Shown here one piece after another: positions 9,033 to 19,798 of a stretch of DNA of 64,000 nucleotides. The stretch covers positions 61,195 to 125,194 of the forward strand of contig NZ_VKDB01000007.1 in NCBI RefSeq assembly GCF_007280555.1. The letters run 5' to 3'. Positions within the stretch are counted from its first letter, which is position 1. Every line of letters begins with the position of its first letter. The translations under genes and the position numbers were made by a program. The notes under the pieces are model-generated. The model did no database searches. It saw nothing but the letters and a program-made list of their open reading frames with translations, and was not told the DNA's origin. This DNA comes from Deinococcus detaillensis. Lineage in GTDB: Bacteria; Deinococcota; Deinococci; Deinococcales; Deinococcaceae.

Positions 9033-9989
9033 TTGAGCCTGACGTCTAAACGCCGCGTACCCAAAGCAGGCAAGGTGAGCAGCGCCCCAGAAGAGCGGGC
9101 CACCTTCCGCAACCCTGTGCTGCCCTGGCTTTTTTTGCTGCCCACCTTCATCATTTTGGCCATCTTTCTCTATTACCCAGCGCTCCGAACCTTGCGGCTG
9201 AGTTTGTTCCGCTCCAACATCATTTTGGGCAATGAAAGTTTCGTGGGTCTGGCGCAATTTGCCGAGCTGCTGTCCAGTCCGGTGTACCACCAAGTCATCT
9301 TGCAGACCCTCATTTACTGCGCTCTGGTCATCGTTTTGGGCTTATTTTCGGCGATGGGCCTGGCGTGGCTGGCCAGCCGCCCGATTGCTGGAGCCAAGTT
9401 TTACCGCCTCATGCTGATTTATCCTTACGCGCTGTCTCCGGCCATCGCGGGCACCATCTGGCTGTTTTTGTTCAATCCTGAAATCGGCGTGGTCAACAGC
9501 GTGCTGTCCTCCTTGGTCGGCGTGCGTCCGCGTTGGCTGGACAACCCACTCCTGGCTTTCGGCTTGGTGGTCTTGGCCGCCGTCTGGAAAGGACTGGGCT
9601 ACAACGTGGTCTTTTATCTGGCCGCTCTCCAAAACATCCCCGGCGAGGTTTCGGAAGCGGCGGCCATCGACGGCGCGAGCGGTTGGCAATCATTTTGGAA
9701 AGTCACCTTTCCGCTGCTCTCCCCCATGACCTTCTTCTTGGTGTTTACCAATTTGGTCTACGCGCTGTTTGACAGCTTCGGCTTGGTCGATATCCTAACG
9801 CGCGGCGGGCCCGTCTACGGCCAAACCGGCATCACCACCTTTTTGATCTACCAGCTCTACGAAGACGGCTTCCGCAATTTCAAAACCGGCGTGGCCGCCA
9901 GCCAAGCGGTGCTGATGCTGGTCATGGTCGGGGTGATTACCGTCATGCAGTTCAGATACGGCAACCGGAGAGTGCACTATGGCGCCTAA
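9033..9989 (+). CDS. ugpA: ABC sugar/glycerol-3-phosphate permease, UgpA-like
   Basis: A 318-residue inner-membrane permease of the CUT1 type with six predicted membrane segments (the first at WLFLLPTFIILAIFLYYPAL). The EAA loop that contacts the ATPase is EVSEAAAIDGASGWQSFWKVTFPLL. The start is a TTG at 9033 with GGAGGAG 6 nt upstream; a longer in-frame start at 8967 lies inside the terminator stem and is unlikely. It overlaps ugpE by 11 bp. With UgpE it would form the channel for the substrate delivered by UgpB. Confidence 0.87.
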   Translation: MSLTSKRRVPKAGKVSSAPEERATFRNPVLPWLFLLPTFIILAIFLYYPALRTLRLSLFRSNIILGNESFVGLAQFAELLSSPVYHQVILQTLIYCALVIVLGLFSAMGLAWLASRPIAGAKFYRLMLIYPYALSPAIAGTIWLFLFNPEIGVVNSVLSSLVGVRPRWLDNPLLAFGLVVLAAVWKGLGYNVVFYLAALQNIPGEVSEAAAIDGASGWQSFWKVTFPLLSPMTFFLVFTNLVYALFDSFGLVDILTRGGPVYGQTGITTFLIYQLYEDGFRNFKTGVAASQAVLMLVMVGVITVMQFRYGNRRVHYGA

Positions 9990-10845
9990 AGCCGTTTCAT
10001 TACCGCAGACGGCCAAACCCCGCTCCAGCAAGCCGCCAATCCGCCACCTGTGGGTTCATGTGGTTTTGATTATTGCCGTGATTGTCATCGCCTCGCCGCT
10101 GGTGTTCGCGCTGATCAAGGCGACCCAGTCCAGCGATCAGGTGATCGGGCCGAGTCTCTTGCCGGGCACCCAGTTCTTCCACAACCTCGCCAGCGTTTGG
10201 GGCGACGCCCACCTGGGCCGCTTCATGTTCAACTCGTTTGTCGTCACCATCTGCGTCACGGTGGGCAAAACCATCTTGTCGCTGCTGGCCGCACTCGCTT
10301 TCGTTTACTTCCGCTTTCCCCTCAAAAGCGTGGCATTTGCGCTGGTGCTCTTCACGCTGATGCTGCCCACCGAGCTGCTGATCGTGGCGCTGTTTGATCT
10401 GGTGTCGGGCACCCTCAAATGGTCTGACAGCTACGCGGCCATCATCGTGCCGTTTTTGGCCTCAGCCACCGGCACCTTTTTGTTTCGGCAGCATTTCATG
10501 AATATTCCGCTGTCGCTGGCCGACGCCGCCCGCATTGACGGCTGCGGCCCGATGACCTTCCTCAGCAAAATCCTGATTCCTATGAGCTGGAACACCATCG
10601 GAGCGCTGGCGGTCATTCAGTTCGTGGGGGCCTGGGATCAGTACCTCTGGCCGCTGGTGATTATGCAGTCCGACGACAAACAGGTGGTGCAGGTGGGCCT
10701 ACGCCGATTGATCGACGTGGGCGGTCAAACAGATTGGGGCGCGGTGATGGCCGGAGCCTTGATCACTCTGGTGCCGCCACTGCTGGTCTTCACCTTGCTG
10801 CAAGAGCAGTTCAGCAAAGGCTTTGCCCTCGGACAAGACAAGTAG
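9979..10845 (+). CDS. ugpE: ABC sugar/glycerol-3-phosphate permease, UgpE-like
   Basis: A 288-residue CUT1 permease, partner of UgpA. The first membrane segment is HVVLIIAVIVIASPLVFALI; the EAA loop reads SLADAARIDGCGPMTFLSKILIPM. FVGAWDQYLWPLVIM is typical of the MalG/UgpE branch. It starts within ugpA, so the pair is translationally coupled. No ATPase gene accompanies the cluster; a UgpC/MsmX-type ATPase is encoded at 33916-35136. Confidence 0.88.
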   Translation: MAPKAVSLPQTAKPRSSKPPIRHLWVHVVLIIAVIVIASPLVFALIKATQSSDQVIGPSLLPGTQFFHNLASVWGDAHLGRFMFNSFVVTICVTVGKTILSLLAALAFVYFRFPLKSVAFALVLFTLMLPTELLIVALFDLVSGTLKWSDSYAAIIVPFLASATGTFLFRQHFMNIPLSLADAARIDGCGPMTFLSKILIPMSWNTIGALAVIQFVGAWDQYLWPLVIMQSDDKQVVQVGLRRLIDVGGQTDWGAVMAGALITLVPPLLVFTLLQEQFSKGFALGQDK

Positions 10846-10865
10846 TCTTTTCCTTCTAAATTTTA

Positions 10866-10914
10866 GAAGAAGCCTGCTGAATCTCGTGTTGAGGTTCAGC
10901 AGGCTTCTTCATTT
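10866..10914 (+). terminator. Terminator after ugpE
   Basis: A 16-bp perfect stem: GAAGAAGCCTGCTGAA (10866-10881) with its complement at 10895-10910, followed by ATTT. The T-run is short but the stem is very strong. Confidence 0.85.
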
Positions 10915-11031
10915 GCAAAACTCAAGGGTACAAGCGAAACCAGCCCGGCCTTAATGAAGTTGGGCGGCCCAAAACCTCACCATTTTCGTGCATCTTATCC
11001 CGGCTTACATAATATCGAGTAGCCAACCAAT

Positions 11032-11037
11032 TACCTT
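11032..11037 (+). promoter_or_regulatory. -10 element of second ugpB
   Basis: TACCTT, 6 nt before the ATG at 11044, without a ribosome-binding site. It gives the second binding protein its own promoter, without the Pho-like repeats of the first. Confidence 0.5.
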
Positions 11038-11043
11038 AACTCA

Positions 11044-12327
11044 ATGAGAAAAATCATGTTGACACTCGCTCTGATGGGAACAGCCGCCGCTCAAACCAAT
11101 ATCGAATTCTGGCACACCTTTGGAGATCCTAAACGCGGGAATTGGATTCAGGCCCGCGCCGATGACTACAACAAAATGCACCCCGGAACGACGGTCAAGC
11201 CTGTGGCCAAAGGAAACGACAGCGAACTGATTACAGCCACCATTCTGGCCGCAAGACAGGGCAATCCACCCGCTTTGGCACAAATTTTTGAAGGCGGCAG
11301 CCAACTCGCCTTAGACAGCGGCATTTTTCAGCCGGTCAGCGCCGTTAAGAATGTGGACTTCAACGATTATATCAAGCCAGTCATCAATTATTACACTATT
11401 GGCGGCAAGGTCAACAGCTTACCGTTTAATTCCAGCAGCCCGGTGCTCTATTACAACAAAGACTTGATGCAAAAAGCCGGTCTGAATCCCAAACAACCGC
11501 CCACCACATTCGGCGGTTTGCTGGCCGACTGCAAAAAGATCGAAGCGGCCAACCTCGGCGTGACCTGCTTCGGGATGAGTCTCAACGGCTGGTTTTTTGA
11601 AAACTGGATGGCCGAGCAAGGCGTGCCGTTTCTCAACAACGACAACGGCAGAAGTGGGCGTGCCACCGCCACCAACTTGGATAGCCCAGCCGCCAAGACC
11701 ATCTTCCAATTTTTTAAGACGCTGCAAGACAACAAATACTTTTCTTATACCGGCAGACTCGAAGACTTTGACGGCAGTGACGCCATCTTCACCAATCAAA
11801 AAGTGGTGTTTCACATCACTTCGACTTCCAAAATTGGCAACAACGGTGACGGTGCCAAGCGAGCGGGCTTTCAGATGGGCGTGGGCAAATTGCCGATTCC
11901 CACGGGCAGCAAGCGCAACGGCGTAGTTTTGGGCGGCGCGAGCATCTGGCTGGCCAAAAATATCAGCAAGGCTGAGGCCGAGGCCGCGCTGGATTTTACC
12001 CTCTACCTGACCAACGCCCAGAACATGGCCGACTGGCACAAGCTGACCGGCTACTATCCGGTGCGCCAGAGCAGCATTGCCCTGCTCAGGAAAGAAGGCT
12101 GGTTCAAGCAAGCGCCGCTGCAACTCGTCGCCTTCAATCAGCAGACCAACACCGTTCCCAGCCCCGCCACCGCCGGAGCGCTCAACGGAGCGAGTCCACA
12201 AGTTCGGCGTGCGGTGGAAGAGGGATTGCAAAGGGTGCTGAGCGGCACACCGGTTGACGCCGCGCTCGCTGAGGCCAAAACCAAGGCCGACGCCGCCATC
12301 GCCGATTACAACGCCAACTTCAAATAA
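11044..12327 (+). CDS. Second UgpB-like extracellular binding protein
   Basis: A 427-residue paralogue of the binding protein at 7428-8723. It shares the same landmarks: VEFWHSFGD becomes IEFWHTFGD, and LPFNSSSPVLYYNKD, FQFFKTLQD, GGASIWLAK and NMADWHKLTGYYPVRQSS are kept. The signal peptide is short (MRKIMLTLALMGTAAA-Q). It follows the ugpE terminator and has its own leaderless-type promoter. A tandem binding-protein duplication beside one permease pair suggests two ligands or two affinities served by the same transporter; glycerol 3-phosphate and glycerophosphodiesters are plausible but not proven. Confidence 0.87.
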   Translation: MRKIMLTLALMGTAAAQTNIEFWHTFGDPKRGNWIQARADDYNKMHPGTTVKPVAKGNDSELITATILAARQGNPPALAQIFEGGSQLALDSGIFQPVSAVKNVDFNDYIKPVINYYTIGGKVNSLPFNSSSPVLYYNKDLMQKAGLNPKQPPTTFGGLLADCKKIEAANLGVTCFGMSLNGWFFENWMAEQGVPFLNNDNGRSGRATATNLDSPAAKTIFQFFKTLQDNKYFSYTGRLEDFDGSDAIFTNQKVVFHITSTSKIGNNGDGAKRAGFQMGVGKLPIPTGSKRNGVVLGGASIWLAKNISKAEAEAALDFTLYLTNAQNMADWHKLTGYYPVRQSSIALLRKEGWFKQAPLQLVAFNQQTNTVPSPATAGALNGASPQVRRAVEEGLQRVLSGTPVDAALAEAKTKADAAIADYNANFK

Positions 12328-12420
12328 GACCCATTGGACCATAAGTGGGCGCAGGAGGGCGAAGTCAAACGCAACGCTGCTGGCCTCTGCGACCAACTCA
12401 ACCACTTGGGGGCCATACGC

Positions 12421-12485
12421 AGTTGACGCTCAAGGATAAGAAGGCCCTGAGATTTGCTTCAGGGCCTTGTTCTTATCCGTCAACT
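12421..12485. terminator. Long hairpin between convergent ugpB2 and cdsA
   Basis: An imperfect 65-nt hairpin: outer arms AGTTGACG and CGTCAACT, then GGATAAG/CTTATCC and inner AGGCCCTGA/TCAGGGCCT. It sits between two converging genes and can serve both directions. Confidence 0.75.
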
Positions 12486-12489
12486 GCTT

Positions 12490-13377
12490 TCAGAACACAT
12501 TGATATTCAAAAACACATAGGTAATCGGCACGGCAAACAGCAGCGAATCCAAGCGGTCTAAAATGCCGCCGTGACCCGGTAAGGTATTGCCGCTGTCTTT
12601 GGCACCCAGCGAGCGTTTAATCAAACTCTCGCTGAGGTCGCCGAGCTGCGAAGCGCTGGCCACCATCACCGCGTACAAAAAGGCGTCGGGCAGACTCCAG
12701 ATGTTGGCGAGGCGGGTCACGACGACCACCACCAAAAAGCTGACCAGTAACCCGCCCAGCGCACCTTCTACTGTTTTGCCAGGGCTGACTTCGGGAGCCA
12801 ATTTGCGCTTGCCAAAGAAATAACCGAAAAAATAGCCGCCGGTGTCTGCGGCAAAGGTGGCCAGCAGCGGCAGGGCGAAGAACAGCAGGCCGCCCTCCGC
12901 GTCGGGGCTGTAGCGCAGCATCAGAAAGTAGCCGAGCAGCCACGGGATATACAGCAGGCCAAACAAGCTGTAGACCACGCGCTCGAGGGGCCGCTCACCG
13001 GGCTGCATGACTTCTACCACCAGCAGGTACCCGGTGGCAGCAGTCAGCACCACCTCACGCCATGAGCCGCCCGCCCAGGGCACAGGCCAGCCCGGATAGC
13101 TGGCCACCAAAATGGCCGCGCCGAACAGGTACAGCCCGGTGCGCCGCACGTCGATGTCGCGCCGGTCGACCATGTGGATGTATTCGCGCAGGGCCAAAAA
13201 GCCGATCAGCAACAAAAACGGCAGCAGGGTTACCCAGCCGAAATACACCGCCACACACACCAAGGCAAAGCCCACCACCGAGGTGGTAAAGCGGGTGCTG
13301 AGCGATTCCATCCGCTTTGGCGCGGGCGATAAGCTCGGCGGCAAAGCGGGCGGCGGGGTGGCCGGGGCCTTGCTCAC
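12490..13377 (-). CDS. cdsA: Phosphatidate cytidylyltransferase
   Basis: CdsA makes CDP-diacylglycerol from CTP and phosphatidic acid, the branch point of phospholipid synthesis. The 295-residue protein has about seven membrane segments and the C-terminal signature [21 protein letters not shown] preceded by KTVEGALGG. The N-terminal ~25 residues are Pro/Ala-rich and soluble. The GTG start overlaps the frr stop by 4 bp (GTGA), so it is coupled to frr. In many bacteria uppS lies between frr and cdsA; here it is absent. Confidence 0.93.
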   Translation of the reverse strand: MSKAPATPPPALPPSLSPAPKRMESLSTRFTTSVVGFALVCVAVYFGWVTLLPFLLLIGFLALREYIHMVDRRDIDVRRTGLYLFGAAILVASYPGWPVPWAGGSWREVVLTAATGYLLVVEVMQPGERPLERVVYSLFGLLYIPWLLGYFLMLRYSPDAEGGLLFFALPLLATFAADTGGYFFGYFFGKRKLAPEVSPGKTVEGALGGLLVSFLVVVVVTRLANIWSLPDAFLYAVMVASASQLGDLSESLIKRSLGAKDSGNTLPGHGGILDRLDSLLFAVPITYVFLNINVF

Positions 13378-13922
13378 CCTAAGATGTCCTGCTCCTTGGC
13401 GCTGACCGTATCATCAACCCGCTTGATAAATTCGTCGGTCAGCTTCTGGACGTCGGCTTCCCCGCGCTTAATGTCGTCTTCGCCCACGCCCTCGACTTTC
13501 TTGAGGTCGTCTAGCGCGTGCTTGCGTAAGCTGCGAACCGCAACTTTGGCATCCTCGCCGTAGTTGCGGGCATTTTTGATCAGGTCTTTGCGGCGCTCCT
13601 CTGTGAGCATCGGCAAGCTGATAAAGATGGTGTCGCCTCTGTTGTTGGGATTGAGGCCCAGATCCGAATCACGGATGGCCTTCTCAATCGGGTTGAGCGC
13701 TCCTCTGTCCCAGGGCGTGATGACCAAGGTGCGGGCGTCCGGCGTGCTGATGCTGGCCACCTGGTCAATCGGCATGGTGGAGCCGTAATAGTTCACCTGC
13801 ACTTTTTTGAGAATGCCCGGATTGGCGCGGCCCGTGCGGAGCACCGACAGGCTTTGATCGAGCGCTTCAATGGCCTTGAGCATTTTGCTACGTGATTCAG
13901 TTTGAAGTTGTTTCATGTCCAT
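13374..13922 (-). CDS. frr: Ribosome recycling factor
   Basis: RRF splits post-termination ribosomes together with EF-G. The 182-residue protein is of normal length and keeps the family blocks [53 protein letters not shown], and [29 protein letters not shown]. An ATG at 13928 is only 3 nt from the AAGGAG element; the ATG at 13922 has 9 nt and is preferred. It sits between pyrH (46 bp upstream) and cdsA. Confidence 0.95.
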   Translation of the reverse strand: MDMKQLQTESRSKMLKAIEALDQSLSVLRTGRANPGILKKVQVNYYGSTMPIDQVASISTPDARTLVITPWDRGALNPIEKAIRDSDLGLNPNNRGDTIFISLPMLTEERRKDLIKNARNYGEDAKVAVRSLRKHALDDLKKVEGVGEDDIKRGEADVQKLTDEFIKRVDDTVSAKEQDILG

Positions 13923-13968
13923 GAGCATTCACTCCTTTGGTCTTGTGTGTGGTTGCTAATTTTAGAAG

Positions 13969-14730
<762 letters not shown>

Positions 14731-14771
14731 TTATTTCTTGGATTTAAGCGGAAATGTCTCAAAAACGAATC

Positions 14772-14808
14772 AAAAAAAGGCCCAGCAACCGCAGACGGGC
14801 TACTGGGC
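14772..14808 (-). terminator. Terminator after tsf
   Basis: Read on the minus strand: GCCCAGTAGCC pairs with GGTTGCTGGGC (two G-U pairs), followed by C and seven T. It separates rpsB-tsf from pyrH-frr-cdsA. Confidence 0.88.
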
Positions 14809-14930
14809 GAGACGGGCATGTGGCTTTGATCTCGAGAATGACTTTTGGAAACGGAAGAGTAAATCAAAACTCCAGCAGATAGATCGCTGCTTCCATACGC
14901 CACAAGCTACAAGCCACACGCCCCATTCTC

Positions 14931-15728
14931 TTATGCGCCGATCTCGAAACGCACGAAACGCTGAATGGCGGTGTCGCCGAGGTACTTGCCGACGGTTACG
15001 CTGTTGTCCTTGACGAATTTCTGCTCGGGCAGCACCCGCTCTTCGTAAAACTTGCCGATTTGACCGCCCACGATCTTGGCGGCGAGGTCAGGGTTCTTGC
15101 CTTCGTTGATGGCTTTGTTGGTCAGGATTTCGCGCTCTTTTTCGATGTCCTCGGCGTTGACTTCGTCGCGGCTGAGGTACTGGGGGCGCTCGGCGGCGAC
15201 GTGCAGGGCCACGTCTTTGGCCTGCTGCTCCTGCCCGCCGGCCAAGTCCACCAGCACGCCGATCTTGCCGTTGCTGTGAACATATCCGGCCACGTTCTGG
15301 CCTTCCACGTAGGCCACGCGGTTGAGCACCAGATTCTCACCGATGGTACCCGCCGCCGCCGCCACAGCGGTTTCTACGCTGTCGCCGCTGTCGAGTTTAA
15401 ACTGCTTGAACTCGGCCAGATCATTGGTCTTGGCTTTGAGGGCGGCTTGGGCCAGGCTCTCAACCAACGCCTGAAAGTCAGCGTTGCGGGCCACGAAATC
15501 GGTCTCGCTGTTGACTTCCACCATCGCGGCGTTGTTGCCGCTGACCACGAAGCGCACCAAGCCTTCTTTGGCTTCGCGGTCGGCTTTCTTGGCCGCCTTG
15601 ACGATGCCGCGCTCACGCAGCAGAGCCACCGCTTTGTCTTCGTCGTTGCCCGCGTCAGAGAGCGCCTTTTTAACGTCCATCATGCCCGCGCCGGTCAGTT
15701 CACGCAGCTTTTTGATTGATTCCAACAT
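14931..15728 (-). CDS. tsf: Elongation factor Ts
   Basis: EF-Ts is the guanine-nucleotide exchange factor of EF-Tu. The 265-residue protein begins with the UBA-like domain LRELTGAGMMDVKKALSDAGND and contains the core contact segment VEVNSETDFVARN. Further family blocks are GYVHSNGKIGVLVDL and LTNKAINEGKNPDLAAKIVGG. A GGAGG lies 8 nt before the ATG. It follows rpsB on the minus strand and ends before a strong terminator. Confidence 0.96.
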   Translation of the reverse strand: MLESIKKLRELTGAGMMDVKKALSDAGNDEDKAVALLRERGIVKAAKKADREAKEGLVRFVVSGNNAAMVEVNSETDFVARNADFQALVESLAQAALKAKTNDLAEFKQFKLDSGDSVETAVAAAAGTIGENLVLNRVAYVEGQNVAGYVHSNGKIGVLVDLAGGQEQQAKDVALHVAAERPQYLSRDEVNAEDIEKEREILTNKAINEGKNPDLAAKIVGGQIGKFYEERVLPEQKFVKDNSVTVGKYLGDTAIQRFVRFEIGA

Positions 15729-15795
15729 CGTTGATGCCTCCGTTTAAAGAAATTTATTCAGGGGGTGTTCGGGTGGTGCTTGAAAAATGCGGGGC

Positions 15796-15842
15796 GCTGA
15801 AGCATTTCGCTCAGGGCCGCCGCACCGTTTCTTTGCTTCAGC
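15796..15842 (-). repeat. Inverted repeat between rpsB and tsf
   Basis: GCTGAAGCA (15796-15804) and TGCTTCAGC (15834-15842) form a perfect 9-bp stem with a 29-nt loop; on the minus strand it is followed by GCCCCGCATTTTT. It may partly terminate transcription or set the S2:EF-Ts ratio. Confidence 0.5.
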
Positions 15843-15844
15843 GA

Positions 15845-16720
<876 letters not shown>

Positions 16721-16857
16721 GTATTCTCCTGAGCGTTTCAAAATAAAGTTTGCCTTCTGCGTGCCGGGGCAGTGTGTTTATGAAAATAAAACTCGCCTCA
16801 GTCTCCGCTGCGACGCTCGAGCGCGGCGGATGGGAACGCGGGGGCACCCAACCGAAG

Positions 16858-16863
16858 AGTTTA
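16858..16863 (-). promoter_or_regulatory. Candidate -10 of the rpsB-tsf operon
   Basis: TAAACT on the minus strand, about 140 nt before rpsB. The implied ~130-nt leader is long enough for the S2 autoregulatory structure known from other bacteria, but I could not identify that structure. Confidence 0.35.
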
Positions 16864-16933
16864 GCACGCCCGCGCCCACTCGGCTAGCGTAGCCCTCGCC
16901 TCCTTGTGGGGGAGTCGGGGTAGACTGCTGAGC

Positions 16934-17287
16934 GTGTTACGTGCCGCGTATTGGCTTTCTGCCGTGATTTATCTGCCGCTGGGGGTGCTGCTGTACTTTT
17001 TCCCGAGCAGCCTCAGCCAACTGCTCAGCCTGAGTCCCCTCTGGCTGGCCCGTCTCAGCGGGGCGCTGCTGACCGCTTGGGGCGGCCTGCTGATTGCCGC
17101 CGCTTTTCACCCGGACAGCGTGACCCGCTACGGTGTGGCGGCTGCCAACTTGCTGGCCGTCGGCACACTGGTTCCGGCGGCGCTGAAGGGGTCGGTCGGC
17201 ACAGTCGGCGGCCTGGTGCTGAGCGTCTCAGCCGTGCTGGGCGTGGCCGGAATCTTAGCTTTAATCGGAGGTGGTCGGCGTGCCTGA
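16934..17287 (+). CDS. Small integral membrane protein of unknown function
   Basis: About 117 residues with four hydrophobic segments (AAYWLSAVIYLPLGVLLYFF, ARLSGALLTAWGGLLIAAAF, GVAAANLLAVGTLVPAAL, GGLVLSVSAVLGVAGILALI), so a four-helix membrane protein. The start chosen is GTG at 16934, 7 nt after TAGACT (16921-16926), the leaderless arrangement; an upstream TTG at 16904 is an alternative. Its end overlaps the next gene by 8 bp. I do not recognise the family and give no function. Confidence 0.65.
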   Translation: MLRAAYWLSAVIYLPLGVLLYFFPSSLSQLLSLSPLWLARLSGALLTAWGGLLIAAAFHPDSVTRYGVAAANLLAVGTLVPAALKGSVGTVGGLVLSVSAVLGVAGILALIGGGRRA

Positions 17288-18083
17288 AGAACTCGGTTCC
17301 ACTGAAACTAAGCTCCCTGAAAATAAATCCACTGAGCGCCTGCAAAAGCGCCTTGCCCGCGCCGGAGTCGCTTCACGCCGCGCCGCCGAGGAACTGATCA
17401 AAGCGGGCCGGGTCACGGTCAACGGCGCAGTGGCCACGCTCGGCCAATCGGTCAGTGAAGACGATCTGGTCGAGGTGGACGAGCTGGCGCTGGACGCCGC
17501 TCCCACCGAGCAGCGCACCTTTGCCATGTACAAGCGCCGGGGCATTATCGTCACCACCCACGACGAAAAGGGCCGCCCCGCCGTGATGGACAACATGCCC
17601 GAGATTCCCGGCTTACACCCGGTGGGAAGGCTCGACCGCGACTCGGAAGGGCTGCTGCTGCTGACCACCGACGGCGAGCTGACCCTGCGCCTGACCCACC
17701 CCCGTTACGGCCACGACAAGGTGTACCGGGCTTGGATCGACGGCGGCATTCCTGAGAACGATACGCTGGACGCCTTGGAAGACGGCATCGAGTTGGAGGA
17801 CGGCTTCACCTCACCCTCACGGGTTGACCGCGCCGGAAAAGGCGTCTACGTGACCCTGCGTGAAGGCAAAAACCGCCAAGTCCGGCGGATGCTGGAAGCG
17901 GTGGGCCACCCGGTCACGCGCTTGGTGCGGGTGCGCCTCGGCGGGCTGTGGCTGGAAGATTTGGTGCCGGGCGAGTGGCGCGAGTTAGACAGCCGCGACC
18001 TGTTTGATCTGGAAAACCCCGATAAGACGCCCGAAAATGTCTGGGACCGCAAAGAGGGCTTGACACGGGAGCGCTGGGGATAG
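17280..18083 (+). CDS. Pseudouridine synthase, RsuA/RluB family
   Basis: Isomerises uridine in rRNA. An N-terminal S4 RNA-binding domain (RLQKRLARAGVASRRAAEELIKAGRVTVNG, about 18-60) is followed by the catalytic domain with the RsuA/RluB motif GRLDRDSEGLLLLTTDGEL; the catalytic residue is the Asp of LDRDSEG. KNRQVRRMLEAVGHPVTRLVRVR is the C-terminal family block. 267 residues. The GTG at 17280 is chosen because GGAGGT lies 7 nt upstream; a GTG at 17271 abuts it. It could be RluB or RsuA; the exact target uridine is not determinable here. Confidence 0.9.
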   Translation: MPEELGSTETKLPENKSTERLQKRLARAGVASRRAAEELIKAGRVTVNGAVATLGQSVSEDDLVEVDELALDAAPTEQRTFAMYKRRGIIVTTHDEKGRPAVMDNMPEIPGLHPVGRLDRDSEGLLLLTTDGELTLRLTHPRYGHDKVYRAWIDGGIPENDTLDALEDGIELEDGFTSPSRVDRAGKGVYVTLREGKNRQVRRMLEAVGHPVTRLVRVRLGGLWLEDLVPGEWRELDSRDLFDLENPDKTPENVWDRKEGLTRERWG

Positions 18084-18125
18084 CAAACAAGCCTTGATGG
18101 AGGTGCTGACCCTTTACTGCTCCCC

Positions 18126-18476
18126 TCAAGCCGAAAAGGTATTGAGCAGGTAGAAAATCAGGAAGCAGCCCACCCCGATTCCAGCGCCCAAACGAATGGG
18201 GCGGGCGCTGTACGTTCGGTTGGCCACTGCTGAGAGCTGAAAGCCCGCGCCCAGCAAGCTCAGCACAAACAAAATCAGGCCCGGACTGAGGCGCGGCAAG
18301 TGCAAAAAAGCGACGATATAAAAGGCGCTGAGGGCCACGGTCAGGGCGAGGGCCACCCAGATGAGAATCAGCGAGCGCGTCATCTGTTCGCCCGTCAAAC
18401 TGGAGCGGTTGACCCACACCAGCACGCTGACCTGCAAAACAATCGTCAAAATCACCAGAAACGACAGCACATTCAT
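18126..18476 (-). CDS. Small integral membrane protein of unknown function
   Basis: A 116-residue protein with four hydrophobic segments: VLSFLVILTIVLQVSVLVWV, LILIWVALALTVALSAFYIVAF, LILFVLSLLGAGFQLSAVA and GAGIGVGCFLIFYLLNTFSA. The ATG at 18476 is preceded by TAAGCT on the minus strand (18484-18489) with a 7-nt gap, so it is likely leaderless; longer in-frame starts cross this promoter. It is convergent with the pseudouridine synthase and divergent from rnpB. Family not recognised. Confidence 0.65.
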   Translation of the reverse strand: MNVLSFLVILTIVLQVSVLVWVNRSSLTGEQMTRSLILIWVALALTVALSAFYIVAFLHLPRLSPGLILFVLSLLGAGFQLSAVANRTYSARPIRLGAGIGVGCFLIFYLLNTFSA

Positions 18477-18532
18477 AAAGCGCAGCTTAACGGCTCGGCA
18501 CGGGGCATAGGGCACTGGATACGGGGCCGTGT

Positions 18533-18538
18533 ATACTC
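18533..18538 (+). promoter_or_regulatory. -10 element of rnpB
   Basis: TATACT, ending a few nucleotides before the P1 helix of RNase P RNA. No clear -35 is seen. Confidence 0.6.
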
Positions 18539-18540
18539 AC

Positions 18541-18960
<420 letters not shown>

Positions 18961-18963
18961 AAA

Positions 18964-18998
18964 AGCGCTGCCCAGAAGAATATTGGGCGGCGCTTTTT
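18964..18998 (+). terminator. Terminator of rnpB
   Basis: AGCGC-T-GCCCA (18964-18974) pairs with TGGGC-G-GCGCT (18984-18994), flanked by A and T runs. Confidence 0.88.
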
Positions 18999-19044
18999 GG
19001 GCTACGGAAAGTGACTTGTGGGAAAAGGTCAGCCCCCTAACGGC

Positions 19045-19050
19045 TAAACT
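19045..19050 (+). promoter_or_regulatory. -10 element of map
   Basis: TAAACT, 5 nt before the ATG at 19056. It supports this ATG as the true start, although that frame does not run into the body of the gene without a frameshift. Confidence 0.5.
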
Positions 19051-19055
19051 GGCTT

Positions 19056-19798
19056 ATGACCGTCACCAACAAACGCGATTTACGCGGGATGAACGGGTCG
19101 GGCAGGTCGTGGCCAAAACGCTTGCTGCCCTCAAAGACGCTGTAGAACCCGGCATCACCCCCTTCGAACTGGACGCTTTGGCGGGGGAAGTTTTTGAAGC
19201 TCACGGGGCTCAATCTGCACCACGCCTCAAATACGGCGCACCCGTCCATGTCTTTATCAGCGTTAATGACGACATCGTTCACGGCCTGCCCACCAAAAAG
19301 CCGTTGGCGGCAGGCGATCTGGTCAGCATTGACGTGACGCCCAACGTGCAGGGCTATGTCGCCGACGCGGCCATCAGCCTAGCTATCCCGCCCGCTTCCC
19401 CTGTGGTCATGCGTTTACTGGCCTGCACCGAAGCAACTCTGGCCGAGGCCATCAAAGTCGCCCGGCTCGGCCAACCGCTCAACCGCATCGGACACGCCAT
19501 TCAGCAAGAAGCCGCTCGGCATCGTTTTACCTTGCTGCGCGAACTGCAAGGCCACGGCGTAGGGAGGGCCATTCACGAGAAGCCCAATGTACCGAACTTT
19601 TTCCACCCGACCCTCAACATGCCCCTGCATGAAAGCTTGGTGCTGGCCGTTGAACCGATGCTGTCCAGCGGCCAAGCTTGGCGAACCAAAACCAAGCGCG
19701 ACGGCTGGACAATTTGCACCCGTGACGGCGGGCTGGCCGCCCATTTTGAACACACCATCATGATTACTGGGGACGCGCCGCTGATCCTGACCGCTTAA
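19056..19798 (+). CDS. map: Methionine aminopeptidase type I, with an apparent frameshift near codon 17
   Basis: Map removes the initiator methionine. The body is intact: metal ligands are SIDVT (Asp), YVADAA (Asp), [10 protein letters not shown] (His), LAVEPML (Glu) and HFEHT (Glu). From the leaderless-type ATG at 19056 the frame reads [17 protein letters not shown], which fits the Map N-terminal helix (compare E. coli IEKMRVAGR), but then leaves the Map frame and stops. The continuation [13 protein letters not shown] is in another frame; one extra G near 19106 would join them. The only uninterrupted reading begins at 18953 inside the rnpB 3' end, which is implausible. This is a sequencing error, a real mutation, or less likely a programmed event. 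It is convergent with pyrG (4-bp overlap). Confidence 0.85.
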
